From Porphyrobacter sp. SLTP (GTDB taxonomy: Bacteria; Pseudomonadota; Alphaproteobacteria; Sphingomonadales; Sphingomonadaceae), in NCBI RefSeq assembly GCF_009905735.1, contig NZ_JAAALE010000003.1, positions 62,001 to 126,000 of the forward strand: DNA of 64,000 nucleotides, given 5' to 3'. Below are positions 1-7,763 of this stretch, piece after piece. Every line of letters begins with the position of its first letter. Positions within the stretch are counted from its first letter, which is position 1. The position numbers and the translations under genes are program-made. The notes beneath the pieces were generated by a model. It did not search any database. It saw only the letters and a list, made by a program, of their open reading frames with translations, and was not told the DNA's origin.

Positions 1-327
1 GCCCTTGTCGGGAAACACCGCCGCCAGCGGATAGCCCGGCGGGACGGTGTGCATTGCGGTCATATAGGTTTCGGTGTGGCAGACGTCTGCGCCATCGAAG
101 CCGAAGATCGTCTGGCCAAGCTGGTGCTGGGTCGCAAGGCACGGGTCGATCACCGCGCGCGCCTGATCCACAAACCCGCGCCAATCGCCCTCGATCGTGC
201 CGAAGCGGAACATCGCGTCCGCGTGAAACAGATGCTCCATCATCCCCCACCGCCGCCGGTCAATCGCATGGGCATAAGCGGCGAGGATGTCGCGGATGGC
301 TTCGCGGTCTTCAAGGGTTCCGGTCAT
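1..327 (-). CDS. SnoaL-like / NTF2-fold protein (partial, C-terminus beyond left edge)
   Basis: Reading the minus strand from the ATG at 327 gives at least 109 residues, beginning MTGTLEDREAIRDILAAYAH and running open to the window edge. An N-terminal helix with Y-x-x-x-D-R-R-x-W, then FHADAMFRFGTIEG, is the pattern of SnoaL-like NTF2-fold proteins. These are small cone-shaped enzymes or binding proteins often found with ring-cleaving or hydroxylating enzymes in catabolic clusters. The start overlaps the stop of the upstream reductase by 4 nt (ATGA at 327-324), so the two are translationally coupled. No substrate can be inferred. The family assignment rests on the N-terminal pattern only, because the C-terminal half is missing. 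Confidence 0.72.
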   Translation of the reverse strand, partial: MTGTLEDREAIRDILAAYAHAIDRRRWGMMEHLFHADAMFRFGTIEGDWRGFVDQARAVIDPCLATQHQLGQTIFGFDGADVCHTETYMTAMHTVPPGYPLAAVFPDKG

Positions 328-1325
328 GCGTCAAGCTCCACGATCACCTTGCCGATATTGCCGCCGGTGAACAGCTTGGCATAGGCGGTAAGGGTGTTTT
401 CCAGCCCCCGCGTCACGTCATAGGGCATGACGAGCTCGCCCACCTCGGTCCACTCGCGCAAGCGGCGGGTGAGGGCGGGGCCTTCATGCATGAAGTCGGG
501 CGAGAAGAACCCCTCGATCCGCAGGCGCCGCATCAGCACCTGATCGAATTCGCGCGGGCTTGTGCGCCCCCCGCCGGTGTAGTCGGCGAGCAAGCCGCAC
601 ACCGCGATGCGGCCATAGTGGTTCATCCGGGTGAGCACCCGATCGAGCAGCGCTCCGCCGACATTGTCGAAATAGATGTCGAACCCGCCAGCCGCATCAA
701 GCTGCCCGCCCACATCCGCAGCCTTGTAATCGACCGCCCCGGCGATCCCCAATTCGTCGGTCAGGTAAGCGCACTTGGCTACGCCCCCGGCAATGCCCCA
801 CGCCTCGCAGCCGAGCAGCTTGGCGACCTGCACCGCGAGTATCCCGGTGGCGCCCGCGGCGGCGGAGACCAGCACCCGCTCGCCCGGCTTGGCCGCGCCG
901 GTCTGTTCCACGCCCCACAGTGCGGTCCAGCCGTTCATGCCGAGCGGGCCGAACCACGCGCGGCGGTCAGTGACGGTCGGATCGAGCACAATCGCGCCCG
1001 ACATCACTGCATCGACCGTGCTGACATCGGCCCACTGCCCGAAGGCGCGCACCAGATCGCCGGGCGCGAAGCCATCGGCGCGGCTTTCCGTCACTTCGCC
1101 CAGCACCAGCCCCGACATCGGGATGCCGAGCGGGAGCGGCGGCTGATACCCGTCCTCGCGGTCGGTCAGCCACATCCGGGTGCCGGCATCCATCGACAGG
1201 TGCGAATTGCGAATGCGGATTTCGCCTGCCCCCAGCGGGGCGAGCGGCGCCTCGTCCAGCTCCAGCGCGGCGGCGAAGTCGGTGCCTTCGGGGCGGCGCG
1301 CGATGCGCCAGAAACGGTTCTGCAT
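324..1325 (-). CDS. MDR-family NADP-dependent oxidoreductase (zinc-independent, CurA/LTB4DH-like)
   Basis: The 333-aa product has the medium-chain dehydrogenase/reductase layout: an N-terminal GroES-like part (residues 1-130) and a nucleotide-binding domain with SAAAGATGILAVQVAKLLG at about 154-172. This A-A-x-G-A-x-G form is typical of the NADP-dependent alkenal/one and curcumin reductase branch. The catalytic zinc cysteine and histidine ligands of classical alcohol dehydrogenases are absent. FDIYFDNVGG and the IEGFF segment are also characteristic of that branch. Members reduce activated C=C bonds of enones using NADPH in the cytoplasm. It lies directly upstream of, and overlaps, the SnoaL-like gene, and sits divergent from the NmrA gene. 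Function in a catabolic pathway is inferred from context. Confidence 0.85.
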   Translation of the reverse strand: MQNRFWRIARRPEGTDFAAALELDEAPLAPLGAGEIRIRNSHLSMDAGTRMWLTDREDGYQPPLPLGIPMSGLVLGEVTESRADGFAPGDLVRAFGQWADVSTVDAVMSGAIVLDPTVTDRRAWFGPLGMNGWTALWGVEQTGAAKPGERVLVSAAAGATGILAVQVAKLLGCEAWGIAGGVAKCAYLTDELGIAGAVDYKAADVGGQLDAAGGFDIYFDNVGGALLDRVLTRMNHYGRIAVCGLLADYTGGGRTSPREFDQVLMRRLRIEGFFSPDFMHEGPALTRRLREWTEVGELVMPYDVTRGLENTLTAYAKLFTGGNIGKVIVELDA

Positions 1326-1470
1326 CCCGGCACATTCCGGGCGCTGCGCCGCTACGGCAACCCCGCCTTTTCGCTAGGGGGGAAAAGGCGCTGGCTATCA
1401 AATTGGCGCGGTGCGTGAGGGCGGGGCGCTTCCTAGTCTGCCCGGCAATCATAATACGGGAGAGACACGA

Positions 1471-2418
1471 ATGGCACTTATCACAGTGATCGGAGCAAGC
1501 GGCCGGCAAGGTCTGGCGCAGGTGCGGCAGGCGCTTGCCGCAGGGTACGATGTGCGCGCCATCTCGCGCCGCCCGGACGCGCTGGAGGGCGCGCCGGTCG
1601 AGGGCGTGGAGCGGGTCGAGGTGCGGCCGATGGATCTCTACGACACCTCAACCTTCGTCGACGCGCTCGAAGGCAGTGACTACATCTTCTACACCCACCC
1701 GCTGCAAGCCCGCGCCGACCGCGCCTATCTGATCGGCGAGGTCGGCAAGGCCGCTGCGCATATCGGCGTGAAGCGCGTGGTGTGGAACACCTCGAGCTGG
1801 ATTCCGGACAAGCCGGGCGATCCCTTCACCTATGGCGAGAACACCAAGGGCATCAACGCGCTGTGGCGTTCGGGCGCGCCGGGGACAGTGTTCGGGTCCG
1901 TGCTGTTCATGGACAACCTGCTGACCAACTGGGCGCGGCCCTTCATCGTCAATGAGGGCCGGTATGTGTACCCGCACAACCCCAACCTCCAGGCGAACTG
2001 GATCAGCCTCGATGACGTCGCCCGCTTCATGCTGGCGAGCCTTGAGCGCCCGGACATGGAAGGCGCGTGGCTGAACATCGGCGGGCCGGAGCGGCTGGTC
2101 GGCAAGCAGGTGACGCAGTGCCTGTCCGAAGCTTTGGGCAAGGAGATCAAGTATGATCCCTGCACCCCTGAAGAATTCGGCCGCTATCTGGTCGAAGCCG
2201 CCGGTGACACCATGGCCCCGGAAATGCGCGACCAATTCGCCAAGGGCATTCAGGCCTTCTACGAATACAACAACGAAGCCCCGACCAAGCCTTTCGCGGT
2301 CGACATGGACCACGTTTACGAGCGCTTCCCGGAACTCGAAGGCAAGCTCGAGCCGCTGGGCGAATGGACCAAGCGTCAGGAATGGGGCGAGAGCAATTAT
2401 CGCCCGGCGTTTGGGTGA
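1471..2418 (+). CDS. NmrA family NAD(P)-binding protein
   Basis: The 315-aa protein starts MALITVIGASGRQG, a Rossmann G-x-x-G-x-x-G dinucleotide-binding loop at residues 8-14, and continues as an atypical short-chain dehydrogenase (SDR) of the NmrA/HSCARG type. The ATG at 1471 is chosen over the upstream in-frame codon at 1411 because GGGAGAGA lies about 6-12 nt before it and the Rossmann strand starts immediately. NmrA-like proteins are either redox sensors or isomerase/reductase enzymes; the usual SDR Y-x-x-x-K is not obvious here. It is divergently arranged from the reductase at 324-1325, with their promoters in 1326-1470. It is followed by a strong hairpin. Specific role unknown. Confidence 0.82.
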   Translation: MALITVIGASGRQGLAQVRQALAAGYDVRAISRRPDALEGAPVEGVERVEVRPMDLYDTSTFVDALEGSDYIFYTHPLQARADRAYLIGEVGKAAAHIGVKRVVWNTSSWIPDKPGDPFTYGENTKGINALWRSGAPGTVFGSVLFMDNLLTNWARPFIVNEGRYVYPHNPNLQANWISLDDVARFMLASLERPDMEGAWLNIGGPERLVGKQVTQCLSEALGKEIKYDPCTPEEFGRYLVEAAGDTMAPEMRDQFAKGIQAFYEYNNEAPTKPFAVDMDHVYERFPELEGKLEPLGEWTKRQEWGESNYRPAFG

Positions 2419-2430
2419 TGCTTTTGAGGC

Positions 2431-2450
2431 GGGGGCGCGGAGGCGCCCCC
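2431..2450 (+). terminator. Hairpin after the NmrA gene
   Basis: A perfect 8-bp GC-only stem, GGGGGCGC (2431-2438) and GCGCCCCC (2443-2450), with a 4-nt loop, begins 12 nt after the stop codon. No long T-run follows, so termination may be weak or factor-assisted. Confidence 0.6.
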
Positions 2451-2533
2451 GTCCTCGCTAGGCGCGCAGCAGCGCTGCGCCCGCTGCGTGTGACCAGCCT
2501 ACCGCCCCGGATTGCTCCAGAAACCGGACAAAG

Positions 2534-2548
2534 GTGACACCGTGTCAC
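2534..2548. promoter_or_regulatory. Perfect palindrome, candidate operator
   Basis: GTGACAC-C-GTGTCAC is a perfect 7+1+7 palindrome. Outside it, GGACAA (2526-2531) and TTGTCC (2558-2563) form a second, wider inverted repeat. Nested dyads of this kind are typical of dimeric or tetrameric repressor sites. There is no annotated gene start directly downstream, apart from the weak small gene at 2823, so its target is unknown. Confidence 0.4.
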
Positions 2549-2700
2549 TTTCCCAACTTGTCCTATTCTTCATGAAATACATAGGCTTGTTCCGAATTTC
2601 TTGAGCGGACAAACAAATTTTCCGCGAGAGAAAACGCATCCCGCCCCGCGCACGTGCGGCCCCGGTGCCGCGCCGATCACAATGCCAAAAGAACCGAGAC

Positions 2701-2801
2701 GGACTGTAGCGGCTGGCGGGCATGTAGGAAAATGTCGTTTATCGCGGCCGCGCTGCCGAAAGCTCCCATTCGGGAAGCGACCCCATTGCTGCCGTCATGT
2801 C
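2701..2801. repeat. Diverged intergenic repeat, copy A
   Basis: The stretch ending TTCGGGAAGCGACCCCATTG (2769-2788) plus CTGCCGTCAT resembles copies B (2985-3105) and C (3533-3646), which share the core C-x-x-T-x-C-G-x-x-x-x-x-CGACCCC. It is the most degraded copy. Confidence 0.4.
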
Positions 2802-2822
2802 CATTGTGTCATCTGTCATTAC

Positions 2823-2984
2823 ATGAAGATGTCTAGCCCGGCCGTATCGTGCCTTCTCATCGGTCTCATTGTCGGCACGCTGCTTTGGTGGTCTGGGTCC
2901 AAGACTTCGGCGATCATAATCTTTGCCGCAGAAGCCTTGGCATGGGCAGGCCTCTATGCGGCGACATCCGCGAAAGATGATTGA
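2823..2984 (+). CDS. Small two-helix membrane protein (hypothetical)
   Basis: A 53-aa frame reads MKMSSPAVSCLLIGLIVGTL, then WWSGSKTS and a second hydrophobic stretch IIIFAAEALAWAGLYAA, ending KDD. Two predicted membrane helices with a short polar turn and a charged tail look like a genuine small inner-membrane protein rather than random sequence. No clear Shine-Dalgarno precedes the ATG, and the gene lies among intergenic repeats, so it may be a remnant or a false frame. No family recognised. Confidence 0.35.
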   Translation: MKMSSPAVSCLLIGLIVGTLLWWSGSKTSAIIIFAAEALAWAGLYAATSAKDD

Positions 2985-3105
2985 CCGCTTTCCACCCACA
3001 AGCGGCCGTGAGCAGGGCTGATGCGCGATCCCGAAAGCGGCACGTCGGCATTGCCCTGCTCGCGAAAAATTCCTGCCCTTCTGCAATCGACCCCATTGCG
3101 GACAT
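2985..3105. repeat. Intergenic repeat, copy B
   Basis: It shares with copy C, in the same order and orientation, the blocks TCCCACCCA-like (2990-2998), TGAGC (3009-3013), GATCCCGAAAGCGG, ATTCCTGCC (3070-3078) and ATCGACCCC (3086-3094). It ends CATTGCGGACAT. It lies just outside the left inverted repeat of the GIY-YIG unit. Confidence 0.5.
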
Positions 3106-3114
3106 ACCTCACCT

Positions 3115-3144
3115 CGTCGCCCCGTGCTTGACACGGGGTTTGGC
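3115..3144. repeat. Left 30-bp inverted repeat of the GIY-YIG unit
   Basis: The arm contains the hairpin CCCCGTG-CTTGA-CACGGGG (3120-3138). The reverse complement of 3491-3520 matches it at 28 of 30 positions. It abuts the 3' end of the GIY-YIG gene, so it could also serve as that gene's terminator. Confidence 0.75.
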
Positions 3145-3455
3145 TACTTCTGCGGCGCGTCTGGTGCGAACCATTGCTCCCACAGATCGACCCAATCGGG
3201 ATTATCCTTCTCGATCAGCGCGAACTTCCATTCGCGCCGCCATTTCTTGACGAGCTTTTCGCGGGCGATGGCGCCCTCGATGGTGTCATGGTGTTCGACA
3301 TAGACAAGCCGCGTCTTTGCGAAATCAGCGACATGGCGCGAACCGGTTCCCTCGCGGTGCCGGTAGACGCGGGCGAGCGCATCTGCGGTCACCCCGACAT
3401 ACATCCCACCGCGATAGCGGTTCGCCAAGATGTAGACCCAGCCGCCCTTCTCCAT
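3144..3455 (-). CDS. GIY-YIG nuclease family protein
   Basis: This 103-aa single-domain protein carries the GIY-YIG signature as WVYILANR (residues 6-13) followed by GMYVGVT, then R-V-Y-x-H-R-E-G and the downstream A-I-A-R-E-K-L-V-K-K-W-R-R helix that supplies the metal-binding glutamate. Its length fits the YhbQ/UPF0213 class, which are small stand-alone nucleases of mostly unknown biological role. The gene is alone, embedded in repeats, and framed by nearly identical 30-bp inverted palindromes (3115-3144 and 3491-3520). The arrangement resembles a compact mobile or REP-associated unit. Mobility is inference; the fold call is firm. Confidence 0.88.
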   Translation of the reverse strand: MEKGGWVYILANRYRGGMYVGVTADALARVYRHREGTGSRHVADFAKTRLVYVEHHDTIEGAIAREKLVKKWRREWKFALIEKDNPDWVDLWEQWFAPDAPQK

Positions 3456-3490
3456 GCGCCCGTTATCGCGGCATTGGTTGAGGAAGAAAA

Positions 3491-3520
3491 GCCAAGCCCC
3501 GTGTCAAGCACGGGGTGACG
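3491..3520. repeat. Right 30-bp inverted repeat of the GIY-YIG unit
   Basis: GCCAAGCCCCGTGTCAAGCA, continuing CGGGGTGACG, is the inverted partner of 3115-3144 with two mismatches. It too folds as a CCCCGTG/CACGGGG hairpin. It lies 35 nt upstream of the GIY-YIG start. Confidence 0.75.
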
Positions 3521-3532
3521 CTTTAGTGGAAG

Positions 3533-3646
3533 GCAGCTTCCCACCCACTTCCGGTCATGAGCGGCACCCCGGCTTGATCCCCAAAGCGGCGTGGCGGTTT
3601 TTGCCTCGATCCTGGAAAGTTCCTGCCGTTCGGGTATCGACCCCTA
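3533..3646. repeat. Intergenic repeat, copy C
   Basis: Direct copy of B with moderate divergence: TTCCCACCCA (3538-3547), ATGAGCGG, GATCCCCAAAGCGG, GTTCCTGCC (3619-3627) and ATCGACCCC (3636-3644). The GIY-YIG unit sits exactly between B and C. Confidence 0.5.
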
Positions 3647-3658
3647 ACCAGCCCTGAC

Positions 3659-3710
3659 CGTCACCCCAGCGTTCAACCTTCGGTTGTGCTTCGCAACCGC
3701 TGGGATGACG
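3659..3710 (-). repeat. REP-like palindrome downstream of the Rieske gene
   Basis: CGTCACCCCAGCG (3659-3671) pairs with CGCTGGGATGACG (3698-3710) with one mismatch, and the 26-nt loop is itself partly paired (AACC..GGTT). It lies 13 nt beyond the stop of the minus-strand Rieske gene, so it probably acts as its transcription end. It resembles the REP palindromes common between sphingomonad genes. Confidence 0.6.
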
Positions 3711-3723
3711 AAGAGTGGCAACC

Positions 3724-4953
3724 CTACTCCGCCGCCTGACGCTGTTCCTGAGCGAAGATCGCCACCAGCTCCTCGTCGCTCGCGCGCGTCAGACGCTCGG
3801 CCCATTGGTGGAAGACCTGTCCGCCTTTCTCGTTGCGGCCGAACAGCACCTCTTTCATCAGCCCTGATTGCAGCGCCTGATGCTGGCGCTTGCCGGTGGC
3901 GTAATCCTCGTCCCGCACCACGATTTCGAGGAAGTTGAACTGGTCGTGCGCCGCCTGCACCTGCTCGGGCGTTTCGGGCTGGTTTTCCATGACGTAGTAC
4001 TGGGTGGTATAGCTTTCACCGACCGTGGCGCCGGGGAACAGCTGGCTGACCAGCGCCCCGCGCTGCCCGCCGCCGTAGAAGCTGGCGATCGAGATGTGCG
4101 GGAAGATCGTCCACACGCCCTGCACCAGCACTTCCTGAGGCAATTCGTCATCGGCCAGCGCTTCGAGATCGAGCGCCTGATCGTCATCCCCCTGCACCTT
4201 GATCGCGAACTTCGATGGGGTCGACAGGCGCTGGTGCGGGCCGAAAGCGAAGTAATTGGCGCGGTTGTAGAAGTCCGCCCCGAAGGTGTCCTTGTGCAGC
4301 ACCGGCAGGTGGTAGAAATCGAGATAGCCGTCATAGGCTGTCTTCCAGTTCGGCCCGGGAATCGTGCGCTGGGCGAACAGCGTCCAGCCGTCGAACTCGA
4401 AGGCCTTGAGCAGATCGTCATACCCGCACAGGTAATCGGGAATGCTGAGCTTGGAATTGGGATCGAGCGTCACCCAGATCAGCCCCGCCGCTTCGTGGAC
4501 CGGGAACTTGGTCAGACAATGCTGGCTCTTGTCGATCTTGCCGAAATCCTGCGAATCCGCCACGCCGATCAGGTCGCCATCGGCCTTGAAGGTCCACCCG
4601 TGATAGCCGCAGGTGAAGCGGCTGGCATTGCCACAGCCGGCCGCCAGCGGGTTGCCGCGGTGGGTGCACATGTTGAGAAAGGCGCCCATGCTGCCGTCCT
4701 TCTGACGGGAGAGCAGCAGCGGCACGCCGCAGATGTCCATCGCCTTGAAATCGCCGGGATTGGGCAGCTCGCACGACGGCGCGACCATCAGCGGCAGGCG
4801 GCGGAAGATCTGCTTCTTTTCCAGCTCGAACAGATCAGGGTCGGTATAGGCGCTGGCGGGAATGCGGACGATATCGTCGGCATATTCCATCGTATCGGCC
4901 GCGCCGTGGGCGACCAGACTGCGGGTCATTTCGACCAGCGTTTCGCGTGACAT
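3724..4953 (-). CDS. Rieske aromatic-ring-hydroxylating oxygenase, alpha subunit
   Basis: The 409-aa protein has the two-domain plan of the large subunit of Rieske non-haem iron oxygenases. The N-terminal [2Fe-2S] site is CTHRG (C96, H98) and CGYHGW (C115, H118). The C-terminal mononuclear iron site is D-F-Y-H-L-P-V-L-H, with bridging D212 and ligands H215 and H220; the third, acidic ligand should lie in the VVRDED segment near 345-350. Such enzymes use O2 and electrons from a reductase/ferredoxin to hydroxylate aromatic or other hydrophobic substrates. No beta subunit, ferredoxin or reductase is encoded nearby, so electron partners must come from elsewhere. GGGAGA precedes the ATG. Substrate unknown. 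Confidence 0.9.
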   Translation of the reverse strand: MSRETLVEMTRSLVAHGAADTMEYADDIVRIPASAYTDPDLFELEKKQIFRRLPLMVAPSCELPNPGDFKAMDICGVPLLLSRQKDGSMGAFLNMCTHRGNPLAAGCGNASRFTCGYHGWTFKADGDLIGVADSQDFGKIDKSQHCLTKFPVHEAAGLIWVTLDPNSKLSIPDYLCGYDDLLKAFEFDGWTLFAQRTIPGPNWKTAYDGYLDFYHLPVLHKDTFGADFYNRANYFAFGPHQRLSTPSKFAIKVQGDDDQALDLEALADDELPQEVLVQGVWTIFPHISIASFYGGGQRGALVSQLFPGATVGESYTTQYYVMENQPETPEQVQAAHDQFNFLEIVVRDEDYATGKRQHQALQSGLMKEVLFGRNEKGGQVFHQWAERLTRASDEELVAIFAQEQRQAAE

Positions 4954-5103
4954 GCTTGTTCTCCCGGACTGTTGCGGGAAGCATCCGCCTTACAGCCTGC
5001 CGGGGCAATGCTCACTTTTGGCAGAGCCGGCGGGGCGGGGCGGCGTAAAAGCAAAGGGGCGGGCCATCGCTGGCCTGCCCCCCGCATTCCCCTGCTGGAA
5101 CGA

Positions 5104-7551
5104 TCAGAACTTGAAGCTGATTTCCGCAAAGATCTGACGGCCGCGGTTCTGGGTGAGGAAGATGTCGTCACCGGTGGGCGACAGGAACGGACGCCCGCCG
5201 CTGGTGATGACGAAGACCTTGTCGGTCAGGTTCTGACCAACCAGCGAAAGCTTCCAGTTGCCATCCGGATGACCGATCGAGACGTTGGCATCAAACAGCC
5301 AGAAGCTCGGCTGCCGGAAATCGTTGAGCGACGTTTCGTCCGTGATGTAGCCATCATTGTAGGCCGCGTTGCCCGACAGGAACAACTCAAGGCTGTTGCT
5401 GAGCGGGATGGCCCAATCGGCCGCGACGTTGCCCGACCATTCGGGGGCCTGGCTGCCACGACGACCCTTGAGGTTGATCGTGCCGCCCTGGCCGCCCGGC
5501 TGGAGGAAGTCGTCGGTGTACTTGGCATCGAGGTAGGAGATGTTCGACGAGAAGCTCAGCCCGTCAACCGGGGTGCGCCACTTGGCTTCCATGTCGACGC
5601 CCTTGGTGGTCAGCTCGCCCGCGTTGCTGGTGATGAACTGCACCGTCTGCGCGTTGAAGTTCTGCACTTGCAGATCCTTGAACACGTATTGGTAGGCCGT
5701 CATGTTCAGCGTGATGTCGCGGTTCGACCACTGCGACTTGAAGCCGATTTCGCCGCCGATTGCCTCTTCCGACTTGAAGATCAGCGAGCTGAAGTCGCCG
5801 CTCGCCGCCGCCGCGCTGAGGCTGTTGGACGGCAGTGCGGAGTTGTCGATCCCGCCCGACTTGAAGCCGGTCTTGAACGAGGCGAAGATGTTGAAATCTT
5901 CGTTCGCCTGGTACTTCAGCGTCACTTCGGGCGAGAAGTTGTCATCGGCGAAGTTGATCGGGCCCGAGAAGAAGCCCGGCCGCACGAAGGTCGGCCCGAA
6001 CAGGAAGGTGTGAACGTACGGCACGCTGATGGTCTGGACCTTCTGCTCGTCCGTCCAGCGGATCCCGCCCGACAGTTCCAGCTTTTCCGTGAGGTCGATC
6101 ATCGCGCTGCCGAAGAACGACAGGGCTTCGGTCTTGGTGAGGTGGGTCTTGTCCCAGTCATAGGTGAAGCCGGTCGCCGGGTCAGGCCCGAGGAACGAGA
6201 TGTTCACGCCCTGTTGCGAGGTGTCGAAGGTGATCGTGCGGTCTTCGTAGAACGCGCCGAGCATGAAGTTGAAGGCCCCGTCGAAGTCCGAGGCGAGGCG
6301 CAGTTCCTGGGTGTATTGTTCCAGGTTGTTGATCGGGTCGGACGAACCCGCGCCGCCCGGCAGGCGGGTGCCATTGGGGCCGGGGATGAAGCCGCCATAG
6401 GAATAGCTCTCGAAATCGACCGCCTTCATGTTGAGCAGGCCGGTGACCGAGGTCAGCTGGAGTGTTTCGGACAGGTCGAGTTCGAATTGCAGACGGCCGA
6501 ACCAGATGTCCGTCTCGCCGAACGGCACGCCGTTGCGGCCAGCGGCTTTCGACGGGGTCGGCACGCCGCTGGCGAGCGGCGCAGCGGCGTCGGTGAAGTA
6601 GTAGCGCTGGTCAGTGACGTTGCAGTTATAGCCCGCCGGCAGGTTCACCGCACCGCCGAGCAGGAAGATCGAATCCGCAACGCCGTTCGCACCGCAGGAC
6701 ACTTCGCCCGTACCCAGCGCACCATCGTTCTCGTGCTTGGTGTATTGCACCTTGAGGTTGGCGCGGAACATGTCCGACGGCTGCCAGTCGAGGGTCACGC
6801 GGCCGATGAAGTCGGTCAGGCCGCGCTTCTGGTTGACCGCCGGAGAGCCGGGCTGGGCCAGCTGGAATTCGTCGATATCGTTGAACTGGGCGGCAATGCG
6901 AATGCCCAGCGTGTCAGACAGCGGACCGGAAATGTAGCCGTTGAGCAGGTAGCCCTTCTCTTCGAACTCATAGTTGGCACGCATCCCGACTTCCCAGTCG
7001 GAGGTGGGGTTGGCCGAACGCAGCGAGAGCACGCCCGCCGTCGCCGACTTGCCGAAGAACAGCGACTGCGGCCCGCGCAGCACGTCGATCTGCTCGACAT
7101 CGAAGAAGCCGGCCTGCACCATGCGCATCGTCGACACGACGACGCCGTCATATTCGAAGGCCACGGCGGAATCGAAGGCTGCCGAGATGTTCGACGAGCC
7201 CACGCCGCGAAGCGAGAGCTGGCCGCCCGAACCCGAACCGCCGACCTGCACATTGAGTGTCGGCACGCGGCTGGTCACGTCGGCGACCTGGTCGATATTG
7301 AAGCGCTGAAGCGTTTCGCCGCCAATCGCGGTGACGGTCACGGGGACTTCTTGCAGGGTTTCGTTCTGGCGGCGGGCCTGCACCACGATCACCTGATCGT
7401 TCTCGACAGTATCCGCTTCAGCCGCCGCATCCTGCGCGAAGGCAGTGCTCGGCATTGCGGCAAAACCGCTCAGCGCGGCGCCGCACAGCAGGGCGCGGCG
7501 TAGGCCGTCCACGCGGACGCCAGATGCAATTCGGGCACGAAATGTATTCAT
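5104..7551 (-). CDS. TonB-dependent outer-membrane receptor
   Basis: An 815-aa receptor. The start at 7551 (MNTFRARIAS) is preferred over the longer frame from 7626 because GGGGAGAG lies upstream and a clean signal peptide follows, ending SGFAAMPSTAFAQ at about residue 40. A TonB-box-like DQVIVVQARR (52-61), the plug domain (LQEVPVTVTAI to about 180, with LRGPQSLFFGKSATAG) and the 22-strand barrel follow. The C-terminus IFAEISFKF ends in the aromatic residue expected for barrel insertion. It lies between two Rieske oxygenase genes on the same strand. This suggests it imports their substrate rather than a siderophore; that part is inference. Confidence 0.93.
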   Translation of the reverse strand: MNTFRARIASGVRVDGLRRALLCGAALSGFAAMPSTAFAQDAAAEADTVENDQVIVVQARRQNETLQEVPVTVTAIGGETLQRFNIDQVADVTSRVPTLNVQVGGSGSGGQLSLRGVGSSNISAAFDSAVAFEYDGVVVSTMRMVQAGFFDVEQIDVLRGPQSLFFGKSATAGVLSLRSANPTSDWEVGMRANYEFEEKGYLLNGYISGPLSDTLGIRIAAQFNDIDEFQLAQPGSPAVNQKRGLTDFIGRVTLDWQPSDMFRANLKVQYTKHENDGALGTGEVSCGANGVADSIFLLGGAVNLPAGYNCNVTDQRYYFTDAAAPLASGVPTPSKAAGRNGVPFGETDIWFGRLQFELDLSETLQLTSVTGLLNMKAVDFESYSYGGFIPGPNGTRLPGGAGSSDPINNLEQYTQELRLASDFDGAFNFMLGAFYEDRTITFDTSQQGVNISFLGPDPATGFTYDWDKTHLTKTEALSFFGSAMIDLTEKLELSGGIRWTDEQKVQTISVPYVHTFLFGPTFVRPGFFSGPINFADDNFSPEVTLKYQANEDFNIFASFKTGFKSGGIDNSALPSNSLSAAAASGDFSSLIFKSEEAIGGEIGFKSQWSNRDITLNMTAYQYVFKDLQVQNFNAQTVQFITSNAGELTTKGVDMEAKWRTPVDGLSFSSNISYLDAKYTDDFLQPGGQGGTINLKGRRGSQAPEWSGNVAADWAIPLSNSLELFLSGNAAYNDGYITDETSLNDFRQPSFWLFDANVSIGHPDGNWKLSLVGQNLTDKVFVITSGGRPFLSPTGDDIFLTQNRGRQIFAEISFKF

Positions 7552-7763
7552 GGTCGTCTCTCCCCTTCGGACCGCGGCTATCCCGCGTGCCCAGTACTTC
7601 CCCAACCCGTCAGCGTGTCTCCTCACGCCTTTCGGTATGTCTCGCGGGTCTATGTTACGGCGGCGAGCGCGCCATTCGCAAAAGCGATAGTGAGCCTCTC
7701 AAACTGCGGCAAAAACGTCACACGGGCTCGGCAAAGCGGCCAAAACCGATTGATGCCGTAACG

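Larger units (their letters stand above)
2419..2822. other. 404-bp intergenic stretch
   Basis: I see no convincing gene here. It holds the hairpin at 2431-2450, a 15-bp palindrome at 2534-2548 and a diverged intergenic-repeat copy near 2701-2801. The short open frames present have no supporting ribosome site or domain. Confidence 0.6.

Noticed and set aside
4972-7503. Long plus-strand open frame of 843 codons opposite the TonB receptor
   Set aside because: It is the antisense reading of a clear TonB receptor gene; it lacks a ribosome site, domains and any signal, and GC-rich coding DNA produces such frames by default.
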